A stretch of 64,000 nucleotides of DNA from Romboutsia_C sp015668195. Lineage in GTDB: Bacteria; Bacillota; Clostridia; Peptostreptococcales; Peptostreptococcaceae. Made by a program: the position numbers and the translations under genes. Within the stretch, counting starts at the first letter, position 1; each line of letters starts with the position of its first letter. Positions 43,581 through 53,515 of the stretch are shown here, piece after piece. The notes beneath the pieces were generated by a model. That model was given only the letters and a program-made list of their open reading frames with translations. It did no database searches and had not been told where the DNA came from. Where the stretch lies: NCBI RefSeq assembly GCF_015668195.1, contig NZ_JADPFC010000003.1, positions 186,001 through 250,000 on the forward strand, in the 5' to 3' direction.

Positions 43581-44348
43581 CTACTTATTCTGTAGCTTTT
43601 GAACTCCATTACTATCCACTTTGAAATTTTCTTTATATGTTATTTCTGATACAGGAACTATTTTATATCCGTCCTTCTTTAAATTAAATATTATAGTGTC
43701 TATGTAATTTTCTACATTACTTACATTTGAATGGAATAATACTATAGATCCTGGTTCAGAGTTTTTCATGACTCTATCAATAACATGATTTGCACCAAAT
43801 CCCTTCCAGTCCATAGAATCTAGACTCCATTTAATAGCTTGATGACCTAATGAATTGCTCACTTCTAGAGTTTCTTTATCTGTATCACCAAATGGAGGTC
43901 TAAATAAACTTATTTTTTCTCCTGTTATATCGTATATTTTTTCTGATACTAACTTAATTTCCTGAGCCTTTGATTCTTTTGATAGATTTTTAAAACTTGC
44001 ATGTGTATTAGAATGATTTCCTATTTCATGACCTGCATTATGTATTTTTTCAACTAATTCCTCATTATCTTCTATCCAACTGCCCACCAAAAAAAACGTA
44101 GATTTTACATTATGTTTTTCTAAAACTTGTAAAATTTCATCTATATTATTTGTTCCCCACGCTACATCAAAGGTTAAAGCTATTTCTTTATCATTTGTAT
44201 CAACACTATGTATTGGCATACTAGATACTTCTTTTTCATAACATACATATCTAATCCCACCTATTAAAACTATTATAAAAACTATTGTTATTCCTAAAAA
44301 GAAAGTACTAGATCTAAAATATTTTATTTTTTTAGACTTAGACTTCAT
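43581..44348 (-). CDS. Polysaccharide deacetylase, PdaB-like
   Basis: The 255-residue protein has a membrane anchor (about 15-32) and a NodB domain: the catalytic Asp in ALTFDVAWGTNN, zinc histidines in GNHSNTHASF, and FRPPFGDT. The substitution of the usual TFDDG by TFDVAWG is typical of the PdaB/sporulation branch. PdaB is needed for spore stability in Bacillus. It is divergent from a 53-residue gene and near a spore-protein gene, which supports a sporulation role. Confidence 0.82.
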   Translation of the reverse strand: MKSKSKKIKYFRSSTFFLGITIVFIIVLIGGIRYVCYEKEVSSMPIHSVDTNDKEIALTFDVAWGTNNIDEILQVLEKHNVKSTFFLVGSWIEDNEELVEKIHNAGHEIGNHSNTHASFKNLSKESKAQEIKLVSEKIYDITGEKISLFRPPFGDTDKETLEVSNSLGHQAIKWSLDSMDWKGFGANHVIDRVMKNSEPGSIVLFHSNVSNVENYIDTIIFNLKKDGYKIVPVSEITYKENFKVDSNGVQKLQNK

Positions 44349-44473
44349 ATTTACACCTCCTTTTTGTTGTCCTATATTTAAAATTTATTTTTATTTATTT
44401 CAAAAAATTACTATAAAAAAAATTTTATTATTTGGGCAAATTAAAACTAATACTAATATAAGGTGGTGTTATT

Positions 44474-44635
44474 ATGTCAAATATAAGAAGTTCTTTTAGT
44501 AATATTAAAGGACGTCAAGTTGAAACAGCTAGACAAACATTTAAACTTGAAAATAGGCACTATCTAAGAGAAGCACATGGAATTGAGGAAGGTATACGTA
44601 AAAATAAAAAAATAAAAATTGATAGGAAGTACTAA
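44474..44635 (+). CDS. Small basic protein, 53 residues
   Basis: The reading frame starts MSNIRSSFSNIKGRQVETAR and ends KIDRKY. It is highly charged, with many lysines and arginines and no membrane segment. AAGGTGGTG precedes the ATG. I recognise no family. It lies between pdaB-like and a spore-protein gene, and its size and composition would fit a spore protein, but that is inferred. Confidence 0.6.
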   Translation: MSNIRSSFSNIKGRQVETARQTFKLENRHYLREAHGIEEGIRKNKKIKIDRKY

Positions 44636-44735
44636 TAAAATTTTTTTATAAACGTATATAAAAGTCGATTCTAGGGTAAATTAGTATCAACAATACAATA
44701 TGTATTGTACACAACATCTAAGGAGGAAATTTACT

Positions 44736-44939
44736 ATGGCAAACAACAACAGAAAAGCTGTTCCAGAAGCTAAGGCTGCATTAAACCAAATGAAGTTAGA
44801 AATAGCTAATGAAATAGGATTATCTAACTATGACACAATAGACAAAGGTAACTTAACAGCTAGACAAAACGGTTATGTTGGTGGCTATATGACTAAAAAA
44901 TTAGTTGAAATGGCTGAAAACCAAATGGCTGGTAAATAG
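44736..44939 (+). CDS. Small acid-soluble spore protein, alpha/beta type
   Basis: The 67-residue protein has the classical SASP pattern: PEAKAALNQMKLEIANEIGL, DTIDKGNLTARQNGYVGGYMTKKLVE, with the conserved glycine pair and ARxNGxVGG-like segment. It binds and protects spore DNA, and is cleaved by the germination protease at the EIA site. AGGAGG precedes the ATG. GTATA and TAAATTA boxes about 18 bp apart upstream (near 44654-44683) vaguely resemble a sigma-G promoter. Confidence 0.95.
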   Translation: MANNNRKAVPEAKAALNQMKLEIANEIGLSNYDTIDKGNLTARQNGYVGGYMTKKLVEMAENQMAGK

Positions 44940-44965
44940 TATAGTAAATTCTGACATCTAAGTGA

Positions 44966-45000
44966 TAAGAGGCTACCTAAATGGTAGTCTCTTATATTTT
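44966..45000 (+). terminator. Terminator of the SASP gene
   Basis: TAAGAGGCTACC and GGTAGTCTCTTA pair around a short loop, with ATATTTTT after it, 27 bp beyond the stop. Confidence 0.8.
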
Positions 45001-45110
45001 TACGAATAAAAAAAGACATTTTATTTATTGAATATATTTAAATTCTACTTTTATTTTTGTATATTTTGGTTTAATATATTATATAGAAATAGTTTACGGA
45101 GGATGGTACA

Positions 45111-45647
45111 ATGTTTGAAAACTCATCTGAAGAATTAGCTTCTCACAAGCTTTTAATTTTATATATTTTAAATAAAATTAATATGGATTTAACTAATTCT
45201 CAAATTACTCAAGTTATCTTAGAAACTGAGACTATGAATTATTTTTCTCTTCAACAGTTTTTAAGTCAACTTATGGAATCTAAATTCTTAGTTACTTATG
45301 AAGATTCTGGTAAAGAATATTACTCTCTTACTCAAAAAGGATTAGAAATATTAGAGTACTTCTTATCTAGAATACCTGAAGATACAGCTAGAAAAATAGA
45401 CGAGTATATAATAAATAATAAAGAGAATCTATTATCTGATACACAAGTAAAATCAAGCTTTGTAAAACAAAGTGATCATGAATTTATTGTTAACTTGAGA
45501 GTTATTGAAAATCAATCTAACTTAATAGATTTAAACTTAAATGTTTCATCAGAGAAACAGGCCAAGCTTATTTGTAACAATTGGAAAAAAAATGCATCAT
45601 ATATGTATGCAGAAGTTATAGATTTACTTATACGTGATAATCACTAA
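45111..45647 (+). CDS. DUF4364 family protein
   Basis: The 178-residue protein has a winged-helix start (HKLLILYILNKINMDLTNSQITQVILET, then YFSLQQFLSQL) and a second half with TQKGLEILEYFLSRIP. It matches the clostridial DUF4364 family, which is thought to be a DNA-binding regulator but has no known function. GGAGGATG precedes the start. It is convergent with the beta-propeller gene at 45650, sharing a short hairpin at the stop codons (45647-45676). Confidence 0.8.
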   Translation: MFENSSEELASHKLLILYILNKINMDLTNSQITQVILETETMNYFSLQQFLSQLMESKFLVTYEDSGKEYYSLTQKGLEILEYFLSRIPEDTARKIDEYIINNKENLLSDTQVKSSFVKQSDHEFIVNLRVIENQSNLIDLNLNVSSEKQAKLICNNWKKNASYMYAEVIDLLIRDNH

Positions 45648-45649
45648 GC

Positions 45650-46513
45650 CTATAAACATATTATTGTTGTAGGCTCTTTTCCTGTTTTAATTTCATTTAT
45701 AAACGTATGATTTGTTGTGTTATATACTTTTAAAGAGTTATTTTGAGTGTCAGATACAAATAATAATTCTTCATTCCTAGAAATAGCTAAACCTTGAGGG
45801 TTACCATTTATTTCAATTTTATTTTTAATTTCTAAATTATTATAATCTAATATTACTACCTTTTTATATCCTAAATCCGCTATATATACCTCACTTTTAC
45901 TATAATTAAAGCATATTTCTACTGGTATTAAAAACTGATTTATTATGTGTTTTATCTTCATATTAAATCCATCTAATACTATTACACTTCCATCTAATGT
46001 AGATACATATACTTCATTTTTTTTAATATCCACCTTTATATGCCATGATTTAAAGTCTATCTTAATCTCTCTATCTATACATTTGCTTAAAGTGTCTATA
46101 CAATATATAGAATTTTTACAAGGTACATATAATTTATTTTCTTTTTCATTAAAATCAAATCCATGTGGTGTTTCTCCTACACCAATTATACCTATTGGTT
46201 CTAGTGTATGTTCATTTATTATATAAATACTATTAGAATCTTCGTTAGATATATAAAGTTCCTCTTTAGATATACCTATCTGACTTAAATTCCCACCTAT
46301 AGACATGCTATCTATTATCTTCTTTAGCTCCAAATCTAGTATATACATTGTTCCATTACTCGAACTAGGTAAATACATTATCTTCTGCTTTTTATTTATA
46401 CAAAAATGGTGTGGATAAGTTCCCTCATCTAATAGGATTTCTTCAGCTTTAAAATCTTTATAATCTAATATACTTATGCTATTCGATAGATAATTTGAAA
46501 TGTATAGCTTCAA
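45650..46513 (-). CDS. YncE/YVTN-type beta-propeller protein
   Basis: The 287-residue protein contains about six blades of 40-45 residues with repeating pattern, for example LYISNYLSNSISILDYKDF, LYVPCKNSIYCID, VYIADLGYKKVVILDYNNL and LFVSDTQNNSLKVYNT. Such seven-bladed propellers are found in YncE-like proteins. There is no signal peptide, so it may act in the cytoplasm or spore. The function is unknown. Confidence 0.75.
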   Translation of the reverse strand: MKLYISNYLSNSISILDYKDFKAEEILLDEGTYPHHFCINKKQKIMYLPSSSNGTMYILDLELKKIIDSMSIGGNLSQIGISKEELYISNEDSNSIYIINEHTLEPIGIIGVGETPHGFDFNEKENKLYVPCKNSIYCIDTLSKCIDREIKIDFKSWHIKVDIKKNEVYVSTLDGSVIVLDGFNMKIKHIINQFLIPVEICFNYSKSEVYIADLGYKKVVILDYNNLEIKNKIEINGNPQGLAISRNEELLFVSDTQNNSLKVYNTTNHTFINEIKTGKEPTTIICL

Positions 46514-46661
46514 ATTTTGGCCTCCTTTATTGTTTATACATATACTACAATAGTATATTCTTTTGTATCTATATATTATTACTATCTTTTAGTATTGCAA
46601 TATTGAATATATATTTGATATGATAGGATTGAAAATAATATATTAAGTTAGGGGTTTAATT

Positions 46662-46907
46662 ATGAAAATAACATTTAAGCCAAGTGGCGTTTGTTGTAGA
46701 GAAATGAATTTTGAAGTAGATGATAACAATGTTATAACTAATGTTGATTTTGTAGGTGGATGTCCAGGTAATTTAATAGGACTTAAGCAATTAGTAATTG
46801 GACAAAATGCCTTTGAAGTAGCTGATAAATTAGCTAATATACCTTGTGGCGGAAAAACTACTTCTTGCCCAGACCAATTATCTAAGGCTATACGTCAATC
46901 TCTATAA
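46662..46907 (+). CDS. TSCPD domain protein (TIGR03905-like)
   Basis: The 81-residue protein has the CCREMNFEV start, GGCPGNLIGL in the centre, and CGGKTTSCPDQLSKAI at the end. This corresponds to the small stand-alone TSCPD family, related to the C-terminal domain of ribonucleotide reductases. The conserved cysteines suggest metal or thiol chemistry. A terminator hairpin lies at 46918-46958. Confidence 0.8.
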   Translation: MKITFKPSGVCCREMNFEVDDNNVITNVDFVGGCPGNLIGLKQLVIGQNAFEVADKLANIPCGGKTTSCPDQLSKAIRQSL

Positions 46908-46917
46908 TGTTTATTAA

Positions 46918-46958
46918 TGAGTATCTTTAGGTATTTTACCTTATTTGATACTCTTTTT
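46918..46958 (+). terminator. Terminator of the TSCPD gene
   Basis: GAGTATC and GATACTC arms, with an inner AGGTA/TACCT pairing, are followed by TTTTTTATT. Confidence 0.75.
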
Positions 46959-47077
46959 TATTTATATAAACTATATTCTATAAATTTTTAGCTCATATAA
47001 TAAATAGTGTAAAATTCATTTAAATAATATATTGATAAATTACTTTATAAACTTAATAACATTATTTTGAAAATCAA

Positions 47078-47122
47078 AAGTGCCTTAAAATAGTTATTAT
47101 TACTACTTTAAGACACTTTATT
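47078..47122 (-). terminator. Terminator of folC
   Basis: The minus strand reads AAAGTGTCTTAAAGTAGT, a loop, and ACTATTTTAAGGCACTTTTG with T-rich end, just beyond the folC stop. Confidence 0.75.
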
Positions 47123-47127
47123 TTATA

Positions 47128-48435
47128 CTATACTAACTCTAATATATTATTTACTATTGTTCTAACTGATCCTATCATATATAAAGATCCTGCACTTATT
47201 ATTATATCTTCTTTTTTAGAATTTCTTAGTGTATAATTAACTGCTTCTTCTATGTTTTCTATTGAAATTACATCATCTACATATTTAGATATTTTATCTT
47301 TTAAAATTTCACAGCTTATAGCTCTTGGGTTATCTGGAGTTGTTGTTATTACCTTATCAAAATAAGGCATAATTATTTTTAATACGCTATCTATATCTTT
47401 ATCTTCTAACATTCCTATTAAAAGAGTTCCTTTTTTGTTTACAAAATTTTTACTTATAGATTTAGCTAAAGAACTTGCTCCATCTTCATTGTGAGCTCCA
47501 TCTATTATAAATATAGGATCTTCCATTAACTTTTCTATTCTACCTGGCCACTTTGTATTTAATAGACCTCTTCTTATATCATCTTCATTTATATCTAAAT
47601 TTTTAGCTTCTTTTAAGTACTCTATCACACTTAAAGCTAGCATGGAATTATTGACTTGATGTTCTCCTATTAACTTTATTTCTAAGTCTTCATATGTTTT
47701 ATTCATAATCTTACAGCTATATACTTGAGAATTTATGTCTGATTTTTTAATTTTCATACTATCAAATTTAACTTCTATGTATTTAGCATTTTTCTCTTTA
47801 CATATATCTTTTATAACATCTTTCGCTTCATCGCTTTGGTCATATACTATAGCTACTCCATTTTCTTTTATTATTCCACCTTTTTCATAGGCTATTTTAT
47901 CAATTGTATCTCCTAATATACCTACATGGTCTAAGCTTATAGATGTTATTACACTTACTTCTGATTTATTTATAACATTAGTAGCATCATATCTTCCACC
48001 CAATCCAACTTCTAGAGCTACAAAATCTACATTTTGTTCACAATAATAATAAAATGCCATGGCAGTTACTATTTCAAATTCTGTAGGATATGAATATCCA
48101 TTTGCCACCATATATTCTATTTTCTCTTTTATTAAAGTAACTATTCTAGCTACATCATCTTCTGGTATATTTTCTCCATTTACTCTTATTCTTTCTGTGA
48201 AGGTCTCTAAAAATGGTGATGTATATAATCCAACTTTATATCCAGCTTCCTTTAATATACTTGTTATAAAGGAACAAGTTGAACCCTTTCCATTAGTTCC
48301 TGCCACATGTATTATATTTATCTTATCTTGTGGATTTCCTAATAATTCTAATAGTTTAGATATATTATCTAGTCCTAACCTTACACCAAACTTGTGAGTT
48401 TCTTCTATGTACTGTAATGATTCTTGGTAGTTCAT
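47128..48435 (-). CDS. folC: Folylpolyglutamate synthase/dihydrofolate synthase
   Basis: The 435-residue protein is a Mur-ligase-like enzyme: P-loop in HVAGTNGKGSTCSF, the carbamylated-lysine/metal region VALEVGLGGRYDATN, SITSISLDHVGILG and the C-terminal domain signature IIDGAHNEDGA. It adds glutamate to dihydropteroate and to folates. It is a single gene with its own terminator. Confidence 0.95.
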   Translation of the reverse strand: MNYQESLQYIEETHKFGVRLGLDNISKLLELLGNPQDKINIIHVAGTNGKGSTCSFITSILKEAGYKVGLYTSPFLETFTERIRVNGENIPEDDVARIVTLIKEKIEYMVANGYSYPTEFEIVTAMAFYYYCEQNVDFVALEVGLGGRYDATNVINKSEVSVITSISLDHVGILGDTIDKIAYEKGGIIKENGVAIVYDQSDEAKDVIKDICKEKNAKYIEVKFDSMKIKKSDINSQVYSCKIMNKTYEDLEIKLIGEHQVNNSMLALSVIEYLKEAKNLDINEDDIRRGLLNTKWPGRIEKLMEDPIFIIDGAHNEDGASSLAKSISKNFVNKKGTLLIGMLEDKDIDSVLKIIMPYFDKVITTTPDNPRAISCEILKDKISKYVDDVISIENIEEAVNYTLRNSKKEDIIISAGSLYMIGSVRTIVNNILELV

Positions 48436-48549
48436 TTATTATCCCCCTTAGTCATTTCTCTTTTGTTATTATTTATCTACTTTTTATTATAGTATATTTT
48501 TTACTAATTTAGTTTATAATATAATATTTAATTGCACCACAATAATGAA

Positions 48550-49335
48550 TTATTTTTCTACTAACATAGTCCATTTTCCAATCTCTTTAAACCCTATTTT
48601 ACGATATACGTTTCCTGCTTTTGGATTATCATAAAATAGACATAATGTCTTATTACGTTTAATTAAATCACTACATAGTTTAGATAAACACTTACCCATA
48701 TAGCCTTGTTCTCTATATTCTTTTTTAGTTGCTACTCCTACAACCATAGCGGATTTACTATTTTCTGCCGTTATTTGTGATATAGTGATTATTTCTTTAT
48801 CTTCATTTTCTATATAATAAGATACTGTGCTATTATCTTTTATTCTACTTCGTATTGTATCAACACTATATTCTACAGAAAATTCATCTATTGTACTTAG
48901 TAAATCATATATCCTTTGTGCATCCTCTTCTTTTCCTAATTTTATAGTGTCATCCCATTCTAAAAGTTTTTTATCATCTTTTAATTCACAAAAATATGTA
49001 ATTTTCTCTTCGTAATCTCCTAATACATCCTTAAACTTTTCTATTATAGTATCTTTTCCTGATATTATTTTTTTATCTTTATATTTTCTTATAATATCCT
49101 TAAATTCAGATACATCTTCATCTAACTTTTCAATATATGGTATAAAATTATTTGTGTATCTTAATAAAACACCTCTTAAATTGTTATCTTCATCAAACTT
49201 TCCCCATACTTCTTGGAAATCTTTATTAAACCCATGCTGTTCAATATCCCCTATTATAAATAAATTTTTACTAGGCTCCTTTGCTACATAATCTAAGACT
49301 ATCTTTCTATGTTTATCTTCTAGTTTCAATATCAT
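48550..49335 (-). CDS. GNAT-family acetyltransferase
   Basis: The 261-residue protein has a less conserved N-terminal half and a C-terminal GNAT fold with the acetyl-CoA loop VVGVATKKEYREQGYMGKCL and the strand FYDNPKAGNVYRKIGF. Two-domain GNAT proteins of this size occur in many Firmicutes. The substrate is unknown. The ATG has GGAGGGAT before it. Confidence 0.8.
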   Translation of the reverse strand: MILKLEDKHRKIVLDYVAKEPSKNLFIIGDIEQHGFNKDFQEVWGKFDEDNNLRGVLLRYTNNFIPYIEKLDEDVSEFKDIIRKYKDKKIISGKDTIIEKFKDVLGDYEEKITYFCELKDDKKLLEWDDTIKLGKEEDAQRIYDLLSTIDEFSVEYSVDTIRSRIKDNSTVSYYIENEDKEIITISQITAENSKSAMVVGVATKKEYREQGYMGKCLSKLCSDLIKRNKTLCLFYDNPKAGNVYRKIGFKEIGKWTMLVEK

Positions 49336-49436
49336 GATATCATCCCTCCAATCTTAAATATATAGCTTATATATATTCCTTTTATGATAATAATATCCTT
49401 TAAAATATTCTACATTATACTTTATCGAATAAATAT

Positions 49437-49464
49437 AAAAGCATAGGTAACATACCTATGCTTT
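49437..49464 (-). terminator. Terminator downstream of 49503-50126
   Basis: AAAGCATAGGTA and TACCTATGCTTT pair around a 4-base loop, and the minus strand continues TTATATTT. Confidence 0.75.
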
Positions 49465-49502
49465 ATAAATTATCAATAACTTTTATAAAATTCTATGAAT
49501 TA

Positions 49503-50126
49503 TTAGTTATTTATATATTTTTCAAATACTTCTCCAAAGTCTTTATTGTTATATGTATTTCTTAAGTTTTCCATCCAGTTGAAGTTAAACTTAGCTAGGT
49601 CTTCTACTATATTTACCGGATTTCCTTCTAGATGATTTCTTGATATTGCATCATTAGCCATCTTAAGTCCATTTATGCCATCTTCTACTGAAGTATAATT
49701 TCTGCCTTGTATCATACTTATTTCAACTAGAGCTTTATATAAATCTTTTAACTGTTCTAATTGTTTTTTATCTACATCTATACTAAACCTTTCATTACCA
49801 AAATTAAACTTTATTTCTATATCTAAATCTACTGTACCTGCAGTTTCTAATGTAACCTCATCTACTCTTTCATAATAAAATTCGTGTCTTTTTACAACCC
49901 TTTTCCTACTAACTGCATTGGCTCCATCTACATGTAAAAGGCCTCTATTAGTAAATACGTATTCATCTGATTTTGACTTTATAACAAAGTATATTTTTTC
50001 TCCATCTTCATGCATTATGTAGTCGTCTCCATCAACTTTATCAAAATCTTGAGGAGATATAATCTTACCTATATCAGATAACCCTAGTGTATCTGCTGCC
50101 ATTCTTCCTAATATATTTTTTGCCAT
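49503..50126 (-). CDS. Bacterial PH-domain protein (YvbH-like)
   Basis: The 207-residue protein has the bacterial pleckstrin-like fold (KSKSDEYVFTNRGLLHVDG, then RVVKRHEFYYERVDEVTLETAGTVDLDIEIKFNFG) followed by a helical tail. It resembles YvbH-type proteins of Firmicutes, whose function is unknown. I start at MAKNILGR because TAGGAGGGAG precedes it. Confidence 0.75.
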   Translation of the reverse strand: MAKNILGRMAADTLGLSDIGKIISPQDFDKVDGDDYIMHEDGEKIYFVIKSKSDEYVFTNRGLLHVDGANAVSRKRVVKRHEFYYERVDEVTLETAGTVDLDIEIKFNFGNERFSIDVDKKQLEQLKDLYKALVEISMIQGRNYTSVEDGINGLKMANDAISRNHLEGNPVNIVEDLAKFNFNWMENLRNTYNNKDFGEVFEKYINN

Positions 50127-50221
50127 TTTTCTCCCTCCTAATATAAATAAGTATTTCAATTCTCTTACTTATATTATAAACTATAATTATCCGCTTATCT
50201 CAAAGATTTTTCATAACATAA

Positions 50222-50271
50222 CAAAAGAGTGCCATAAATAATTTTATAATTATTTGTGGCACTCTTTTTAT
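50222..50271 (-). terminator. Terminator of valS
   Basis: AAAAGAGTGCCA and TGGCACTCTTTT are complementary, and the inner bases AATAATT and AATTATT continue the stem. It lies about 30 bp beyond the valS stop. Confidence 0.85.
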
Positions 50272-50302
50272 ACAGTCTTAAATATATTTATACTGCTATA
50301 AA

Positions 50303-52975
50303 TTATTTTATTTTAGCTTCTATATTTTCTATTCTTTCAAGAACTGACTTCATCATTTCTTCGAATTTTTCTTTTTTAGCTTTTTCTTCATTAACTAAGC
50401 TTTCTGGAGCTTTAGCTAAGAATCCTTGGTTAGAAAGCTTTCCGTTAACTCTCTTTATTTCGCCTTCTAATTTAGCTTTTTCTTTATTTAATCTATCTAA
50501 TTCTTTAGTGAAGTCTACTAATTCATCAAGTGGTATAAATATTTTAACTCCATCTATAACAACACTTACTGCATCTTCTGGTATACCAGCTTCACTGTCT
50601 ACTATTTCAACAACTGATGCAGATGCTAATGTTACAAAGTAATCTTTACCAGCTTCCATAGCTTCTTTCTTTTCAGCTGTTGGAACTATTATAACTTTAG
50701 CTTTCTTTGATGGTGGAACATTCATTTCAGCTCTTACATTTCTTATATTTCTTATTCCATCCATTGTTAAGTTCATCATTTCTTCTTCTTTAGCCATGTT
50801 ATCTGCTTCATTATAGTGAGGCCACTGAGCCACTACTATACTTCCTTCTACTGTTGGAAGATGAGTGTATATTTCTTCTGTTATAAATGGCATATATGGA
50901 TGAAGAAGTTTTAATATCTTCTCTAATACATATGTTAATGTATATAATGCTGTTTGTTTAGCAGCCTTATCGTCAGAGTATAATCTTGGCTTAACTATTT
51001 CTATATACCAGTCACAGTACTCAGACCATGCAAAGTCATATATCTTTTGAGCAGCTATACCAAGGTCAAACTTGTCCATGTTGTCGTTAACTTCTTTAAC
51101 TACATTGTTAGCTCTTGATATTATCCACTTATCAGCTAAAGTCATGTTAGCTTCTACTGATTCTCTAGTTACACCATTCATTATCTCTTCATCTATGTTC
51201 ATGAATACAAATCTTGATGCATTCCATAATTTATTTGCGAAGTTTCTAGATGCTTCTACTCTTTCCATATAGAATCTCATATCATTTCCTGGAGAGTTTC
51301 CAGTAGCTAACATGAATCTTAAAGCATCAGCTCCGTACTGGTCTATTACTTCTAATGGATCTATTCCATTTCCTAAAGACTTACTCATCTTTCTACCTTC
51401 AGAGTCTCTAACAAGTCCATGGATTAATACATGTTCAAATGGAGTTTCTCCCATACAGAACATTCCTGCAAATGCCATTCTTACAACCCAGAAGAATATT
51501 ATATCGTACCCAGTTACAAGTACACTTGTTGGATAGTAGTAGTTTAATTCTTCTGTATTGTGTGGCCAACCTAATGTTGAGAAAGGCCATAGTGCTGAAG
51601 AGAACCATGTATCTAATACGTCTTCATCTTGTTTAAATTCATGATGTCCACACTTAGGACAAGTAGTAGGCATTTCTTTAGCAACAACTACTTCTCCACA
51701 CTCTTGGCAGTAGTAAGCTGGTATTTGGTGACCCCACCATAATTGTCTTGATATACACCAATCTCTTATGTTCTCTAACCATTGTAAGTAAGTTTTATCA
51801 AACTTATCTGGTACAAACTTTAATTCTTGTTTCTTTAATATATCTATAGCAGGTTTTGCTAATTCATCCATCTTAACGAACCATTGATCTGATAATCTTG
51901 GTTCAACTACTGTATGACATCTATAGCAAGAACCTACATTGTGGTTATGATCTTTTATAGCTATTAAGTATCCAGCTTCGTCTAAATCAGCTATAAGTTG
52001 CTTTCTACACTCATATCTGTCCATACCTTCATACTTACCAGCTAATTTGTTCATTGTTCCATCTTCGTTCATTACGTTTATCTTTTCAAGGTTGTGTCTT
52101 TGACCAACTTCAAAATCATTAGGGTCGTGAGCTGGGGTCATCTTAACTGCACCAGTACCGAACTCTAAATCAACATAATCATCAGCAACTATTATTATTT
52201 CTCTGTTTACTAATGGAAGTATTGCTTTCTTTCCAACTAAGTGAGTATATCTCTCATCTTCTGGGTTTACAGCTATACCACTATCTCCAAGCATTGTTTC
52301 TGGTCTAGTTGTAGCTATTTCTAAGAATTCATCACTACCAACTATTGGGTATTTTATGTGATAGAACTTTCCATCATGTTCTTCATGCTCAACTTCTGCA
52401 TCTGATAAAGTTGTCTTACAATCTGGACACCAGTTTATTATTCTGTTTCCTCTGTATATTTGACCTTTTTCGTATAACTTAATGAAGAATTCAATAACAG
52501 CTTCGTTACATCCTTCATCCATTGTGAATCTTTCTCTATCCCAGTCACAAGAGTCTCCTAATTGTTTCATTTGGTCTACTATTTTTCTACCAAATTCATT
52601 TCTCCAGTCCATAGCTCTCTTTAAAAATTCTTCTCTTCCTAAATCGTACTTAGACTTTCCTTCTTGTTCTCTTATTCTTTCAACAACTTTAACTTCAGTT
52701 GCTATAGAAGCATGGTCAGTTCCTGGTTGCCATAAAGCTTCATATCCGTCCATTCTCTTCCATCTTATAAGTATATCTTGTAAAGTATGGTCAAGAGCAT
52801 GCCCCATGTGTAATTGTCCTGTTATGTTTGGTGGTGGAAGCATTATAGTGAAAGGCTTCTTGTTTGGATTTGGTTTAGATTTAAATAATCCATCTTCAAT
52901 CCACTTTGAGTATAATCTTGATTCAAAATCTTTTGGATTATACGTTTTTGGTAAATTAGTATTTTCCAATTTCAT
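50303..52975 (-). CDS. valS: Valyl-tRNA synthetase
   Basis: The 890-residue class I synthetase has PPPNITGQLHMGHALDHT (HIGH region), the editing domain with TTRPETMLGDS, KMSKSLGNG (KMSKS) and a C-terminal coiled coil (LDRLNKEKAKLEGEIKRVN). Two CxxC pairs (CQECGE and CPKCGH) bind zinc. GAGGAGG precedes the ATG. A T-box leader of about 325 bp precedes it, so expression rises when charged tRNA-Val is scarce. Confidence 0.98.
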   Translation of the reverse strand: MKLENTNLPKTYNPKDFESRLYSKWIEDGLFKSKPNPNKKPFTIMLPPPNITGQLHMGHALDHTLQDILIRWKRMDGYEALWQPGTDHASIATEVKVVERIREQEGKSKYDLGREEFLKRAMDWRNEFGRKIVDQMKQLGDSCDWDRERFTMDEGCNEAVIEFFIKLYEKGQIYRGNRIINWCPDCKTTLSDAEVEHEEHDGKFYHIKYPIVGSDEFLEIATTRPETMLGDSGIAVNPEDERYTHLVGKKAILPLVNREIIIVADDYVDLEFGTGAVKMTPAHDPNDFEVGQRHNLEKINVMNEDGTMNKLAGKYEGMDRYECRKQLIADLDEAGYLIAIKDHNHNVGSCYRCHTVVEPRLSDQWFVKMDELAKPAIDILKKQELKFVPDKFDKTYLQWLENIRDWCISRQLWWGHQIPAYYCQECGEVVVAKEMPTTCPKCGHHEFKQDEDVLDTWFSSALWPFSTLGWPHNTEELNYYYPTSVLVTGYDIIFFWVVRMAFAGMFCMGETPFEHVLIHGLVRDSEGRKMSKSLGNGIDPLEVIDQYGADALRFMLATGNSPGNDMRFYMERVEASRNFANKLWNASRFVFMNIDEEIMNGVTRESVEANMTLADKWIISRANNVVKEVNDNMDKFDLGIAAQKIYDFAWSEYCDWYIEIVKPRLYSDDKAAKQTALYTLTYVLEKILKLLHPYMPFITEEIYTHLPTVEGSIVVAQWPHYNEADNMAKEEEMMNLTMDGIRNIRNVRAEMNVPPSKKAKVIIVPTAEKKEAMEAGKDYFVTLASASVVEIVDSEAGIPEDAVSVVIDGVKIFIPLDELVDFTKELDRLNKEKAKLEGEIKRVNGKLSNQGFLAKAPESLVNEEKAKKEKFEEMMKSVLERIENIEAKIK

Positions 52976-53101
52976 TTCCTCCTCATTTAATATTTAATTT
53001 TTATTAAAAATTTGCCTTGCTTAAATTATTAATAATATAAGTAACTTAATAATTTCATTTTGACTAAAAGTCTTAAACTTATATATTTTATAGTATAAAT
53101 T

Positions 53102-53425
53102 AAAAAAGAGCCATTCATCCTTATAAGGACGAAAAGCTCGCGTTACCACCTTAATTCCCAAATTGAACTTATTCATCTCTAAGAGTTATATTCCATATTT
53201 GCTTAGCTACATCTCTTAATTGAACTTTACTTATCTATAATATATAGATACTTAATAATTTGGGCTCTTTATGGATTTTAACGACTCCCACCGTCTAAAC
53301 CTACTGCTAGTTCAGCTTAGAAACTCCAAAGCTACCTTCTGCAAACCTGTACTAAGAAGACCTTTCAGCCTATGAGTCTTCATCTCTTTTAGTAGTATTT
53401 ACATACTCCTCTTTATCATAGTTTT
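53102..53425 (-). promoter_or_regulatory. T-box leader of valS
   Basis: On the minus strand AAGGTGGTAACGCG (53139-53152) is the T-box that pairs with uncharged tRNA. It is followed by a terminator, GAGCTTTTCGTCCTTA to TAAGGATGAATGGCTC plus TTTTTT, at 53104-53139. The 5' part (GAAGACTCATAGGCTGAAAGG and on) forms stem I. GUU at 53280-53282, beside the GACTC/GAGTC stem, is a possible Val specifier. The leader accounts for the gap from 53000 to 53515; no other feature was seen in it. Confidence 0.93.
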
Positions 53426-53515
53426 TATCTTATTATTTATTCTTTAATTATATCCAATTAATATTATTATTGTCAATTATTTATAATAATATATGTACTA
53501 CTTTGATTTTTTTAA

